A stretch of DNA of 64,000 nucleotides from Acanthosepion lycidas (lineage: Eukaryota > Mollusca > Cephalopoda > Sepiida > Sepiidae): positions 77,083,643-77,147,642 of the forward strand of contig OZ010574.1 in assembly GCA_963932145.1 (NCBI GenBank), in the 5' to 3' direction. A model generated the notes under the pieces. It made no database searches. It had not been told where the DNA came from and was given only the letters and a program-made list of their open reading frames with translations. Positions 24,723 to 37,344 of this stretch are shown one piece after another. Every line of letters begins with the position of its first letter. The first letter of the stretch is position 1. Both the position numbers and the translations under genes were made by a program.

Positions 24723-24949
24723 TTTCAGTGATGGCTGTTAGCACAGCAGCGGTAGGTTTGGCAAGACGAAATCCACATTGTTTGTGAGAAAGTAGGTTGT
24801 GAGAGGTAAGGGTGCTTAACCACTTCAGCAGTGATTAAATCCTAGAGTACTTTGTTGAAAAGCAGTAGGAGGCTAACAGGGTGATAGAAGGGACAAAAGG
24901 TTCTATAGAGTTCTTAAAAACAGTATACATCTATATTTAATGGATTTAT

Positions 24950-26290
24950 TTTTGATCCATTTTTTATTACTTCAGAACATTATTATGGTGGATAATTGTA
25001 TTTGAAATAAATACCCCATTTTATTTTTAGTGCATATTACATTTATCAACTTGCATATCAGAGAAATCTTATATAATCAGTTGTCAATAACTATCAGAAG
25101 GTGAGGATGTATGATTTTTTTTTTCTATTTTCAATACATTGAAAGAGGCAAAAGACTGAATCTATATAATTTCTAGAAAGAACTTGTAGAAGTTAGGCAT
25201 TATATTAATGATAATTTAAATACTGCTTCATTTGTTACCACTTCAGGATTTTGGAACTCAATACAGAAAGCTGAATTAGGCTTTTTTTTTTCCTTAACAT
25301 GCTAAAACACAAGACAAAAGAGATGAAGAGTCCAAAATTTGGGGCCAAAGCTAGTCTGGTTTCTTTTTGTGACAGGGTTAACCCTATGACTGGAGACACA
25401 TCCAAAGTTTTTGAGAATTTAAAGCAGTTTTCTTCCCCTCTAATTAAAACAAAAATAAAACAATATCCATCATAGCAATTCAAAAGGAGAATTGAAAATA
25501 AAAGTAAACTGCTTATACAAGAATCATCTGGTAGGGTGCCTACTGTAGAGCAATAGTGAGCAAACAAAACCTACAGTAAGAATTCAATCTTGATTGTTCA
25601 AACTACTTCTGGCCTTGTACCATATTAAGCTTAGTAAATAGCTAGGACATTTGCTAAAAATGTAAGTTATCTATGTAAATTGATAAGTTCATAGAATATG
25701 AAATAAGAAAAAAAAAAAAAGCATTTTCCAACATAATCTGTTTCTTTGTCAATGCGCTTAATTCAGTGGTGAATATTAATCATACATTAAACATATGGTG
25801 AAAATTTCAGATGAAAATCCAGTTATCAAGTATGGCAAGCTGCTGACTTATTGATACAGATGTGTAAGCAATTCACTTGTATAGTGATGTCAAACCTCAC
25901 TCTCTGAACCATTCTTAGCTTTGTGCCAGATTAAATATCTAAAGTACTTCCTCTTATAGACCATTTGCTATCATCATACAGTTAATCCTTGTTAAATGCT
26001 CTTGCTATTGGAGACCTACATATGGTAAATATTTAAAAGAACCACTGGGATATTTCAGTTTTGTAGATATTCAATTCTTGAACAAAAATTGTCACTCAAA
26101 ATAATTCTTTTGGTCAAACTTCTAGGAACTCATTAAATTATTTCCATGGTAAATTGCCAGAGGTCAGCAATAATTGTTTTTATTTCTGTTTGATTATCTC
26201 TTAGCCAGAAGAACCATTTTTTTTTCATTATGAATAATTGAAAAAAGTATTCTCATTTGGAATACATAGTTGCTAGCAATTACTTTCTTC
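24950..26290. other. Unassigned stretch
   Basis: A minus-strand open frame at 25235-25567 has no recognisable domain and reads like chance coding. Nothing else stands out. Confidence 0.35.
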
Positions 26291-26299
26291 AATTACCAA

Positions 26300-26302
26300 C
26301 AG

Positions 26303-26334
<32 letters not shown>

Positions 26335-27996
26335 CGAGAGAGAGAGAGGCAGGCATGTGTTATTAAAGACTACGGAATTTTCCCATTTAATAATCCTATT
26401 TTCCTTGCAAGTTTTTTATATTTGGGTCTAAGTTGTTGAAAAAAATACACTAGTCCTTGGTGTTTTGCCAAGCACTTTCAGTTGTCGTCAACTGTCATCA
26501 TGGCTCTATGTTTTGGTTTGAAGTAGGTTGTTTAATATTTCATATTATAGATAATATTTTGGATATTTAAGCAGTGTTGATGAATTAGTTCATTAGCAAT
26601 TGGGAGCAGGTTGGTATTTATTATTTGGAAGATTAGTTATTAAATATGTTTAAGATGTTTCTGGCAGTATTAAATGCTATTTTATTTATGTTGGGTTTTT
26701 GGTTTTTAATTATGTGGCTTCAAGAATTTGTGTTTTTTGCATTTATTTTTTGTAGAGGATTTTGATATTGTTGATTAAAATTTTTCTTCTTTCAGAGGAT
26801 TTGAATCTGTTACTAGTGGTACAAGGTGATTTTTTATGGCGCTGGTGTCATTAAGATAGTATGCAAGTCGACGTGAGAGAGTCATGATTGTGTGTCCGAT
26901 GTATGTGCTAAGGTTATTATGTGAGAAACATTCTCAAAACCGGTGTGTAAACCTGTACACTACATTGGTTTTATTGAGGAATGGTTTAGAGGAGTAGTAT
27001 TATTTCAGACAATTATGTTTGAGATTTTAAATTTGGTGTGGTATATTATTAATTTTATTTGTGTTGTTGGATGGGTTTAGTGTATCTGTGGATGGTGTTA
27101 GTTATAGCTAGTTTATTGAGTTTGTAGTTGATGTGCATTTGATTCCTATAGAAAAGCTTAATAGTGTTACTGTTATTATTATGAATATTTGAAAGGTACT
27201 GTTTTATAAGTTGGTCAACTAATTTATTGGGGAAATTGTTGTTTATGAGTGTTTGTTTTATATTAGTAAGTTCTTTGTAAAGTATTGTTCTGGATGGGGA
27301 GATGTGAAAAGTTCTATTGATTAAGTTTTTGATTAGGGCTATTTCATATTTATTTAGACGTTCACTATGGAAGTTGAGAAAACAGGAGTTTTTACTTGTT
27401 GGCTTTTTAAATATTGATGTATTAAATGTATCTTTGTTGTTGGAGTCTATGAGTACATCAAGAAATGGTATTTTGTTGTTGATATTTAGTTCAACTGTGA
27501 ATTTTAAAATGGAGTTTTCCTCAAAGGTTTATTGTGTCATGTTTTGTGTTGTTATAAAGATGTCATTGACGTGTATCTGGTGTAAATAGTAGGTTTGGTT
27601 TTATTGTTATTAAATATGGTGTTTTTGATGTATGACATATAGAATTCAGTGAATGAAGGACCTAGAGGAGAATCCATAGATAAGCCATTGATTTGGGTAT
27701 ATATTTTTCCTAGTGGGTTGTAGAAGGGAACTCGTGTGCTGCATATTAGTAATAGTTTTTCTAAGATTATATGTTTTATGGTAGGAGGGGGAACTGAAGG
27801 ATGTTTATAGACATATTTAGTAATTATTTGATGGTTTCATGGACAGGAATGTTAGTGAAAAGGTTTTTGATGTCAAGGGATGCCATTATACAGTTATTAG
27901 GAGTAGTGGAGTGTTTGGGGTTAAAACAATTTTTAATTCCTTCAGCTTTCAATAGGTCACAGAGGTTAGGATGTGTTATTTCATTTTTGTTTTGTA

Positions 27997-28010
<14 letters not shown>
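26300..28010 (-). mobile_element. Penelope-like element 2, 5'-truncated
   Basis: Minus-strand RT pieces: MASLDIKNLFTNIPVHETI, then MAYLWILL and SPLGPSF-like sequence, then FTVELNINNKIPFLDVLIDS and KKPTSKNSCFLNFHSERLNK. Further on comes the endonuclease region with NVVYRFT (about 26960) and HNNLSTYIGHTIMTLSRRLA (about 26900), an order typical of PLEs. The frame is broken in several places. The left (3') end at 26445-26505 has a hammerhead-like fold; both ends run into microsatellites, (TG)n(TA)n at 27994-28035 and (AT)n(GA)n at 26304-26348. Confidence 0.8.
26451..26503 (-). ncRNA. Hammerhead-ribozyme-like motif in PLE 2
   Basis: On the minus strand: CATGATGA (core-like, one change from CTGATGA), a perfect hairpin CAGTTG-ACGA-CAACTG, then AAAG. 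Next come an 8-base stem GTGCTTGG pairing with CCAAGGAC (one mismatch) around a 7-base loop, and TA at the expected cleavage site. Hammerheads are known in the terminal repeats of PLEs. The fit is good but the G of GAAA overlaps stem II, so activity is doubtful. Confidence 0.55.
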
Positions 28011-28035
<25 letters not shown>

Positions 28036-28039
28036 TTTA

Positions 28040-29330
28040 CAGTGCTATACTGTAAAAACAAACAACCACAGCAATCCTTATTGTGTAATACAAAAGTTAT
28101 GTTAGCTTATCATCACTATTAATAAGCAAACAATATTTTTTCGGCATATATCTATATTAATGTATCCTTCTTTTAAAATCTTTCTATTTCTCTGGTTGTA
28201 TTTGACTTATTCAGTATAAATACATACAAATACATTTGAAACTACTATTCACAATTACAAAATTCAAATATCTTACATAGCAAACTGATACTTATTTACA
28301 TCCTGCAGTTTTTTGGGGTGTTTTTTAAACACAAACTAGAAGTTCAGAATGTAAAGAAATTATGAAGATCTTTTTTTGTAGATCAAAACATTGAGTCAAT
28401 TATTTTTTTATGCTTAGTCTGGTTTATCCTCCAGTCTTGCCCTTTAAAATTAAGGTTTTTAATGAAAAAACTGTAAATACCTATTAATTTTAGCTAATCT
28501 CTGCTTTATCCTATACTTGCTTTTTGTTATAACTTTAAAATTTGAATATGTTCTGATTATTTAAGTGACAAAGTCAAATAAACAATAGAAGCTTCTAACA
28601 AAACTTGAACTTGTATTTCATAAACAACATTTTCATGGCTCTTTGACTAAATTATTTAGTTAGAGTTGAATTGGATAAAGGTGATACTCATCAAAGATTA
28701 ATTCCTGGGATATGGGACAGATTCGCCTGAAGGCTAATTTTTTTTTATTTTTACTTCACTCTACTTTAGCAGTTGGAGAGCATTTGATTTAGAAAGCCGA
28801 GATAAAAAGCAACAAGATAGAAAAAAATACTAACCAACAGTGAAAATGTTAAATCTCAAAGTAATTCAAAGTACAACAATTGTGAATGTTGCAAAGTCAT
28901 TTTAAAAAGAGAAATATTACTGGATGAAATAAATAACAGAACAAACAAACTTCTGCCAGTTTATCTAGAATTTCAATCATAATACACAATACCTTATTAA
29001 AAAAATTGCAAAAATATAAAAAAATTAGACATCAGTTAAATTTAATAAAATTTGTTTGGATATATATGATACGATATATTCCACTTTTATTAAACCTTCA
29101 TTAAAGAATGAAATATGGAGAAAAAGAAATTCTGCTATTTTTACTTTTGTGTAATTAGGTTTTGAATGCATAATTTGTGGCTTTCTAAATTCATGGATAG
29201 ATGAGGCATCCATCCAAAATTTCAAGAAATTAATGGATTCCAAGCCTACCTGAAAATCTGTAAAATACTGCTTTATATATGTAAATGTATAATAATTCTA
29301 GTTTGTCTATGTTGGATTCAGGTGATAACG
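28040..29330. other. Unassigned AT-rich stretch
   Basis: No gene or nameable repeat found. A short (GT)n tract closes it at about 29332-29354. Confidence 0.4.
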
Positions 29331-29479
29331 TGCGTGTGTGTGTGTGTGTGTGTAGAGGTCTGTCTAGTAGACATTATGTTTGTTGGTTTTTCATATGCTG
29401 ATTTGGGAATGTTTTTATGTACATACAGTTTGTTTTAGATAAACACACGTTAGATTCTTTAAGAGTGGAATCAATAAAG

Positions 29480-30050
29480 CTTAGTGAGTAATGTTTTTGA
29501 CATGTATTATTTGGTAATGTTGTTATTAATAGGCTCCCAAAGTACTTTCTTTATAAAGAATTATGTTCTTTTTTAATTAGAGTGATATTTGTAAAAATCA
29601 AAGTTATGGCAAATTTTGTTCCTGTGTATTACAAAGGAGTATGAATGGTTGTTGAAATATAAATCTTATGTTTGTAGATATGGGTTTTTAGATATTGTGA
29701 CGTCTATCTGATGTTTTACATTATAAACAATTTATTTGATAAAGTACTAGCATCTAAATTGTGGCTAGATTTATTTTTCTTCCTAATTACAATTGTCTTG
29801 GACATGGTGGTAAAGATTTTAGTATAAGGGGTAACTAATTTATTTACAAGTTTAATAGAAAGTTTGTTAGAGGGTAGGATTATGAATTTTGTGTTGTTGT
29901 TAGAAGTGCTATTGTTGGTGTCTAGTTTTTAGGGGGGGATTTGTGGATTTACCATCCTAATTAAAAAAGAACATAACTCTTTACAAAGAAAGTACTAGAG
30001 CCTACTAATACCAATATTACCAACTAAATACATGTCAAAAACATTACTAA
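29480..30050. repeat. Inverted repeat with about 95-bp arms
   Basis: 29485-29582 (GTTTTTGACATGTATTATTT onwards) and 29958-30050 are reverse complements with several differences, separated by about 380 bp. The centre has no convincing coding sequence. It could be a foldback element or two inverted repeats. Confidence 0.6.
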
Positions 30051-30179
30051 TCATGCATTTTCCAGATTCTATACCATAAAATCAGGCCTTTCTACATTTA
30101 ACCATTCATTGGCTACTGTCAAGACACGTTGGAGAAACAAATTGTTCCATATGTCTAGATCACCCACCTAAAATATAGA

Positions 30180-30520
30180 ATAGAATATAATAAAAATACA
30201 GAATTGAACAAAAACTGACCTTTTTGAGTGAAGTTAAAATTAAATACACCCTATGTCATTTAATGATACAAACAGTAAACACTCTTTCAATAAAACAATA
30301 GTTTTACAAAATCACAAAAATACTAAAATTTATATTTGTTAACAGGCTCAGTGTTTTTGCCGAGATGAAGTATGAGATTGGAAGACTTGTTTGATAAAAT
30401 TGTTGAAAAATCTGAAACTAAAAGATGGAACAAAATTCGATTTATCAAGTGTTCTGTTTTAACATGTCAACCTTGTCAGTCATCTAATACTGAAAAGTTG
30501 TTTTTTGTCTCCAAATATGA

Positions 30521-30555
<35 letters not shown>

Positions 30556-30930
30556 CTTGGGCCATTAGTGCCATCACTCTACAGTTATACCATTAGAATG
30601 GAGCTATTTAGAATTATAATTTATGATATAGATCAACCTCCTTCAAGTAAACTAGTCATGTTGTAAAATTGTTGAAGTATCAGGGCAAGGTCACTACAAT
30701 CAGAATGGGTTTTATGGTATATGCCTCCCGACATTCAGGAGAACAAAATATGAAACTGATCAAAATAATTATTTTTGGAAAAAAAATCTCTTGTTGCAAG
30801 GAAACAAACAGAAATCTTGGAGTTCAAGATATAGCAGCAGAATTACAAGATAAAACGTTTGGCTAAGATTCAATTTTTATACACTCTTCCCAGACAAAGC
30901 CCTTCAGAAAGAAATCAGGAAAAATAGGAG

Positions 30931-30963
<33 letters not shown>

Positions 30964-31700
30964 AAAAAAAAGAAAAGAGAAATAAATAAAACAAATAGAA
31001 AACTACATGCTTCATCTGGAATTATAAATTTTTGATATAGAATGTTATTGTCAATCACTTTCTCTAGGATAAAACATATCAAGGCAGAAATGCTTAAGAA
31101 TAATATGCATACATTTGAAAAGATCCAATTTTATAAAAATGAAACATTTTTCGTTCAATATTTCTGTCAGAGAAACAAAGGCTTCAGGTGATGGTGGTGG
31201 TTATAAAAAGTTCATTATTTTACAATAAATAAATAAAAAATAGTTAATTTTTGGACAAAGGAACAAAATATTTTAAAAAAATAATTCATAATGCTATACA
31301 TATAAATAGTTAACTGTTATGGAGATGAACATACCTCTCCAGAAGAGGACTTGGACTTGTCCAAATACATGAATACAGCTGTTGACAATCATTAGAAGGA
31401 GTAAACAAAGTTAGATACCTAGCTTATCTGCTTACTACCCATTTCAGCAAGACTACATTGATTCCAAGCAACATACTACTTCTTGATTGTGATCTACATT
31501 CGATGCAAAGAAGACATAACAGTCGTAACAAGAATTTGAATTGACATGAACAAATATTTTTTTCTGTTGCTTAGCATAAATAGCTGACGAAAGAAATTCA
31601 AAATGTCGACAAACTTCAAGGCTGTAGTATGATATACTGCTATAAGAAGAAAAAAAAAAAACAAAAAAAAACAAAAAAAAAAAACTTTCTTCCTAGTTAA
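30180..31700. other. Unassigned stretch rich in A-runs
   Basis: Holds A-runs at 30523-30551 and 30930-30970. The block at about 31316-31521 starts TGTTATGG and ends ACATAACA, so it could be an LTR of the fossil that follows, but I found no partner. Confidence 0.35.
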
Positions 31701-31719
31701 GGACTACTTGTACAAACAC

Positions 31720-34020
31720 TATGGAAGAATTGAAGATAGTTATTCAGCAACTATTACAAAAAATGCAATGGGAGTGGATTAAATATGAATAACAGATAAA
31801 AACAATCCTGGAAAATCAATTTTGTTTTTGCCGGATCCAGTTAGTGAATTTAATTATGTCCCAGAAGAAAACATTACATTCCTATTGTACTTCAGAAGGT
31901 ACAAGACTACTTTCAGAGAAGAATGTCAAGGATGGTCAGATGAAAGTAAGTCTTCTGTTACAAAAATCGTGCCCTGCTGAACATGAAAAATATCTGAATT
32001 TCATTTTACTGAATACTCCAGAAAAAGTGTAATTTCACAAAACGGTGTTGATATTATCAAAAATCTTTGGTGAAAAGAATTCACTGTTTTGTAAATGCAG
32101 AAATACACTCTCAAACACTTACAAAATTTGAACGGGATTCAAAGCTAACAATACAGACTGTTGTTGAAGAGTGTTAAAAAAAACAAAAAAAAAACAAAAA
32201 AAAAAAAACAAACTGTATCGAGCAAAATGGCACAACAAAAGTATACCTAGTTTGGAAAAAAAACAGTAGTAACAAAAGAAAAAAATTCAGAATAAAAATA
32301 CTGCAAAACTTAACCCATGCGTTATGCTTCATCTCAGAAAGGACTGTCCATTTAAAACCAAAAAATGTTTTAAGTGTGGAAAAACAGGTCACAGATGATG
32401 CTACTGCAAGTTGAAAAGAAAAATACACATTAACTTGCTGAAAGTAGTTATACCAGCTAAAAAACTGGAAGGTTCAAATAACAGAAAATTTGTGAGAGTA
32501 CAAATGAATAACACTACGGTGAGATTTCAATTGGACACTGGCAGCAATATTACAATTGATGAACAAACTTGAAACAGAATTGGCAAGCCTAACTTGAGAA
32601 AAACTGACAAAGTTGCAAGCAGAATATCAGGCAAGAAATTAATTTTTCTTGAGAAAATTATATATAACATTGCTCTTATAAAAAGGCAGATATTTGCGTA
32701 TTAAAAAATTCCAACAATTTACTAGACATTGATTGGCTAGAATTATTTGAACTATGGAATTGGCTGATTCTGTGGAAAAATTATTCATCAGACAAGATGA
32801 TTATAGCTAAAGAAATACTTAAACTAAAAAATAAATTCAAATATTTTCTCAGAGGATTTGGGAAAATGTGATACTAATGTTTAAGCCTAAAAAGATACCC
32901 TTTGCTGTGTTGGAATCTATTAACACCAAACTGGATAGGTTAGAAAACTACAGAGTAACTGAAAAAATAGATTATTCAGAATGGGTCACATCAGCAGTTT
33001 ATATTAGAAAGAAAAATTAAGATTCATTTATGTACAGATTTTTCAACTAGATTGAATGACTGCCTCCTACCGCGAGAATATCCCCTACCAAATCAAGGGA
33101 TATATTTACCAAATTAAATAGTAAATATTTTTCAAAAATTCACCTGTCTGAGGCATATCTTCAAATTGAAGTGGATGAGGAATGTCAGAAGAGTATTTGA
33201 CTATTAATAGACAAAGGACTCTAAAAGTTTAAAAAGATTACCTTTTGGTGTAAAAGTAGCACCAGGTATTTTCTAGCAAATAATGGATACAATGTTGGTT
33301 AGAATAGATGGTGTTGTTTATATAGATGATATATTTATTAATTTGGTAACCCTACAATCATTTTTTGGATTAGCAAATTATTACAATATTTATGTGCCAG
33401 AGATCTGATACAAATTGAGAGCACCTCTGAATAATTTACTTAAAAAGGGTACAAAAAAGAATTGGTCAGTAGAATGTCAAAAAGCTCTTGAAAGAATTAA
33501 AAAATTACTAACTTCAGAGTTATTGCCGACAGATAATAGTAGTATTGGACATTAGCAAATACGGTATAGGAGCGGTAATATGCCATAAATTCGAAGATGT
33601 TACAGTGAAAGCAGTTGCTCACGCTTCAAGAAGTTTGATAAATATGGAAAAAAGGAAGCACTTGCTATAATTTTTGCCATGAAGAAATTTCACAGGATGA
33701 TATTAGAAAGAAGATTAATCATCATCCATTATTAAGTATATTCGGTTCTAAGAAAGGGATTTCGACACATACTGCAAACAGAGTACAGCGTTGAGTTATG
33801 ATTTTGTTGAACTGCGACTTCAAGACGGAATTTCTATTATCAAAGAAATTGGGATATGCAGATGGCTTATCCAGATTGATATCGAAATCTAAAGAAGATT
33901 TTGAAGATTAAAGAATTGCCACTCATGATAGATATCAAAATTCATTCTAAAAAAGAATATGTTTATTCAAAAAACTATGAATGTTAAGTTAAAATGGATT
34001 GAAACTAAAATTAAAAGCAG
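31720..34020 (+). mobile_element. Old LTR-type retrotransposon (Ty3/gypsy-like) fossil
   Basis: Parts are visible in the usual order: a gag-type zinc knuckle (CFKCGKTGH, about 32370), an aspartic protease motif (LDTGSNITI, about 32533), a reverse transcriptase with RLPFGVKVAPGIF and VVYIDDIFI (about 33235-33340), and an RNase H region with a YADGLSRL-like end (about 33855). Many breaks throughout, so the element is long dead. No pair of LTRs was identified. Confidence 0.75.
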
Positions 34021-34029
34021 TCTGCTGAC

Positions 34030-34550
34030 AGCACATTGTCAAAAATGTTATGTGAATCATTTAAAATTTCACTATATGAAACTACACCAACCCCTAAAAA
34101 CATTGAAGTAACACTTAATTTGTTACAAAACCTTCAACACTCGATGGAGGTTAGAAGAAGAAAAAAAAAAAAAAAAAAAAAAAAAAATCACACTACAAAT
34201 AGAATTTTGAGACACTGACAAATGTGCCAAGTATATTTTTAAACATTTTTTTAACTTGCTTCAAAAAGGAAAATATTAAGGTAATAAAAAAAAAAAATTA
34301 AAAAATATATTTTGTTACTACCTGCAATCAAACTTTTGACCCAAATGATTTCTACTATATATAAAAAAAAAAAAAAATAATCTCAACTAGTCATCACATC
34401 AAAGCATAATAATAAACCTTGATTAAAATCTACCATTTAAGACACACAATCTGCTGGCATGATCAGGAGGCTTGAGATTAAAACATCAAAAGTTTCACAT
34501 GTGTGTCCTTCATATACAGTATAAGCCTTCCTTCTTCATTACATATTCCA
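34030..34550. other. Unassigned AT-rich stretch
   Basis: Only A-runs (34158-34186 and others); no gene seen. Confidence 0.4.
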
Positions 34551-34559
34551 AAAAATTTC

Positions 34560-35620
34560 AGTAGTCTTTCTGATTAGTGTCACATGTTCTGTCCATAGGA
34601 TTCTTAACAGCCATTACACATAGAATTAGTGAGGCCCTCAATGGCACACATACTGCAAAGACCATAGCATTATATGTCTCAAAGGCCTTTGACAAGATGT
34701 AGCACAAAAGTTTTCTACACAAGCTTTCCAGCTATGGAATCACTAGAAGCATTTTCTTTATTATAAAATCCTTCCTAACAGGTAGATTCCTGAAGGTAGT
34801 TATTAAAAGGTGAATTTTTGAAAAATATTTACCACCAAAGCCCTAGAGGTCAACACAGACATCCCTCAGGGTCACTTCTTGAACCAACACTCTTTCTGTT
34901 CTACCTAAGAATATACTCCAATCATTTGTTAACATCTATACTGATGATACGACATATGGGCACACCTCTAAAAGTCTTGATGATCAGAGATTGGAAGCTG
35001 ACCTCGCTTCTGATCTAACATTAACTTCCCAGCGGGTGAGAAAAAACTGGCTGGTTATATTCAATGCCTCTAAAATCAAACTGGTTACATTCCATCACTA
35101 TTGATTAGACCCCAAACTACTGCCAGTCATGATGAACAAATGTCCCCTTGAGGAGGCACCGTGCCTTGAGAGGATATTGGGCCACAAAATCACATCTGAC
35201 CTGAAGTGGAATATATGATCCATCACTAAAGATACAAGTAAAAATGATCAGCTCTTTGTAATGCTCCAGTAAGTACCTGACTCCTCATGCTATACTCTAT
35301 CTTTATAAGAGCCAGATCGGGCCAGAAATGGAGTACTGTTGTCATATTTGGGTGGAATCTCACTTCCCAGTCTTGACAGAGTTCAAAAGCATCTCAGAGT
35401 CCTTGTTGGAGAAGAATTATTTTCCACACTCCAACTCTCTCTCACAGATGGGATGTGGCAAGTCTTACTGCTCTATAGCTACTACCATGGAAAGTACTCG
35501 GATGAACTACATCTCATGGTTCCACCAGGTTTGACCTTCATGGCTAGGACCCACCATACCACTTAACAAACCAAAACCTTGAAATTGCTCCCAACCACAC
35601 CTTGGTTGCCTAAAGTCTTC
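34560..35620 (+). pseudogene. jockey-type LINE fossil, RT and C-terminus
   Basis: Plus-strand pieces: a SKAFDK-like segment (about 34680), IPQG (about 34860) and IYTDDTTYGHTSKSLDDQRL (about 34937, the catalytic box with T for the usual A). Then come WLVIFNASKIKLVTFHH, SDLKWN, and the C-terminal YLGGISLPSLDRVQKHLR, VGEELFSTLQLSLTDG and YYHGKYSDELHLMVPPGLTF. The last two are highly typical of this LINE group. Broken by stops and frame changes. Confidence 0.8.
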
Positions 35621-35950
35621 ATCTGTAGTGAAATGTAAAGAATAAAAATATCATACACATGCGCAAATGATTGTAGAACCATCAGACATGAATGAACTAG
35701 AAATTCTAATTATACTATTTTTAAAAAATTACAGCATTAATAGCAAAAACAGATTTTCTTGGAATAAAGAAAAAATTGTTTATTCCTTTAAGCTTTTTAA
35801 TGTTCAAAGCTTTAAATTTCTAAGATTAAACAGAATGTGTCTTGCACAATGTTTGCCTGGACCAAAGTTACAAACTTATTTTAAAAATAAACACTAGCCT
35901 AGGACACATGAAAGAAACCTACACTAAAGTGAGGAATTATCTTTAAGATA

Positions 35951-37344
35951 CAGTGGAACCTCAAATTACAAACACCTCCCTTTATGAAAAACTCGCCATA
36001 CAAAAAAAAATTGTCAGAAAATTTGTTTTTGCCTTTCAAACTAGATATTTGATATAAATGTACCATAAATACTTTTTAATCTTATCTAAATATACTTTAT
36101 TTTATATTTTTGTTTTATATTTTTGTTTTATATAATATATATTTTATATATAATACTGTAGTATTATATGGTATTACAATACTTTATGCTGTATTTTTAT
36201 ACTATACTGTACTCTACTAAATATTTGCAGATATATTTTATGCTGTATATAAAAAATACAGCATAAAATATATCTGCAAATACATTTATATACATTTTTG
36301 TTTTATAAACAGTGTACATTTTATATACAGTTCCATCACACTAGATGTAGTGTGATGCTATGAGCATTGCATCATTCAGCTCAATCCTCTTTGTTACCTC
36401 ATAGAATAAACATTTGTAGTGTATGTATATTTGTGATTATATTAGTGTACAAAAATTTATGTACAGTAATGAATACAGTACATTACTGTAGAGTAACAAG
36501 TAAATTTTATTCAAATTTATTGAATTAAAAGTAGGTAAAATGTGACAATGCCGAGTTCATTTTGTTCAATCTGTATGTAACAAAGTGAGTTTTAATCTAA
36601 TATACAGTGCATAATCATTGAATGAAGAAGATCATTAAGAAGCACAAAGAAGGTACCCGTGTTTCTGACCTTACCAATCTATACGGATGTTCAGCATCAA
36701 CAATTTGCACAAAGAACAAGATAGAAATAAAAAAAGCTTGATGTAGCCAAGGGAATTAGCACAATTACCAAGCATCATCCAAAAGCCCTAGATGATGTTG
36801 AGAAGCTGTTGTTGGTGTGGATGAATTTGAGGCAGCTACTAGATGATTCTGTGTCTGAAGATATTACATGTACAAAGCAAAGGTCACTCTACATAGATCT
36901 TATCAGAAAAATACCAGGCCCATCTTCTGAAGATGAAGATACAAGCTGAGGATGGTTTGAAAAATTTAAAAAGAGATCCAGCATCCACAGTGTAGTGAGA
37001 CATGGAGAAGCTGCAAGCTCTAATAAAGCTGCCGTGTTTTGAAATGACCAAAACTACAAACCAGACTCCAAGAGAATTTTGGAAGGATCACTTCACTATC
37101 CTAAATTGCTTAAATCTCATTGATAAAGACTTGGAAGGAGTCACAGTTATATATTTTTTTATATTATTTGTGTATAATCTTTAAAAAAATACTTTAATTT
37201 TGCATAAAATATGATTTTTATATCAATACTTTTGAGGCTTGGAATGAATAAATTTAATTTCTATTTTAAATGGGGAAAATTGTTTCAACAATTTCCGGTT
37301 ATGAATTCACTCCTAGAACAGATTCATAAGTTGAGGTTCCAATT
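35951..37344 (+). mobile_element. Tigger/pogo-type DNA transposon, internally deleted
   Basis: The left end starts CAGTGGAACCTCAAATTACA after a TA; the right end reversed reads TTGGAACCTCAACTTATG, so both carry the pogo/Tigger-type terminal inverted repeat. Inside, from 36621, is MKKIIKKHKEGTRVSDLTNL (helix-turn-helix start), then GWFEKFKKRSSIH-like sequence about 36950 and a C-terminal part REFWKDHFTILNCLNLIDK. The catalytic DDE core is missing between them and stops occur, so it cannot move itself. An unusual perfect hairpin lies at 36222-36282. Confidence 0.75.
36222..36282. repeat. Perfect 27-bp inverted repeat, 7-base loop
   Basis: Left arm TATTTGCAGATATATTTTAT plus GCTGTAT, mirrored exactly to the right. 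It lies in the 5' untranslated part of the Tigger copy. Confidence 0.9.

Larger units (their letters stand above)
23350..24900 (-). pseudogene. jockey-type LINE fossil, RT to C-terminus
   Basis: Minus-strand pieces in order: a degraded GxPQGSxLGPTLFLIFxNDLP, then GIYADDTTIYSCLS (the catalytic box), SNTLRLLGVIFSTDLKWNDY, AASTTRKVGSLCHVRFFLSS, IYKSIIHLCIEYC and a tail like LAWGE near 23350. This is the usual order in jockey-clade LINE reverse transcriptases of molluscs. It is broken in several places. About 200 bp at 24205-24412 interrupts the RT just ahead of the YADD box. Confidence 0.8.

Noticed and set aside
25235-25567. Minus-strand 110-residue frame
   Set aside because: No recognisable domain, no splice context, composition like its surroundings.
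27317-27589. Plus-strand open frame
   Set aside because: Shadow of the minus-strand PLE 2 reverse transcriptase.
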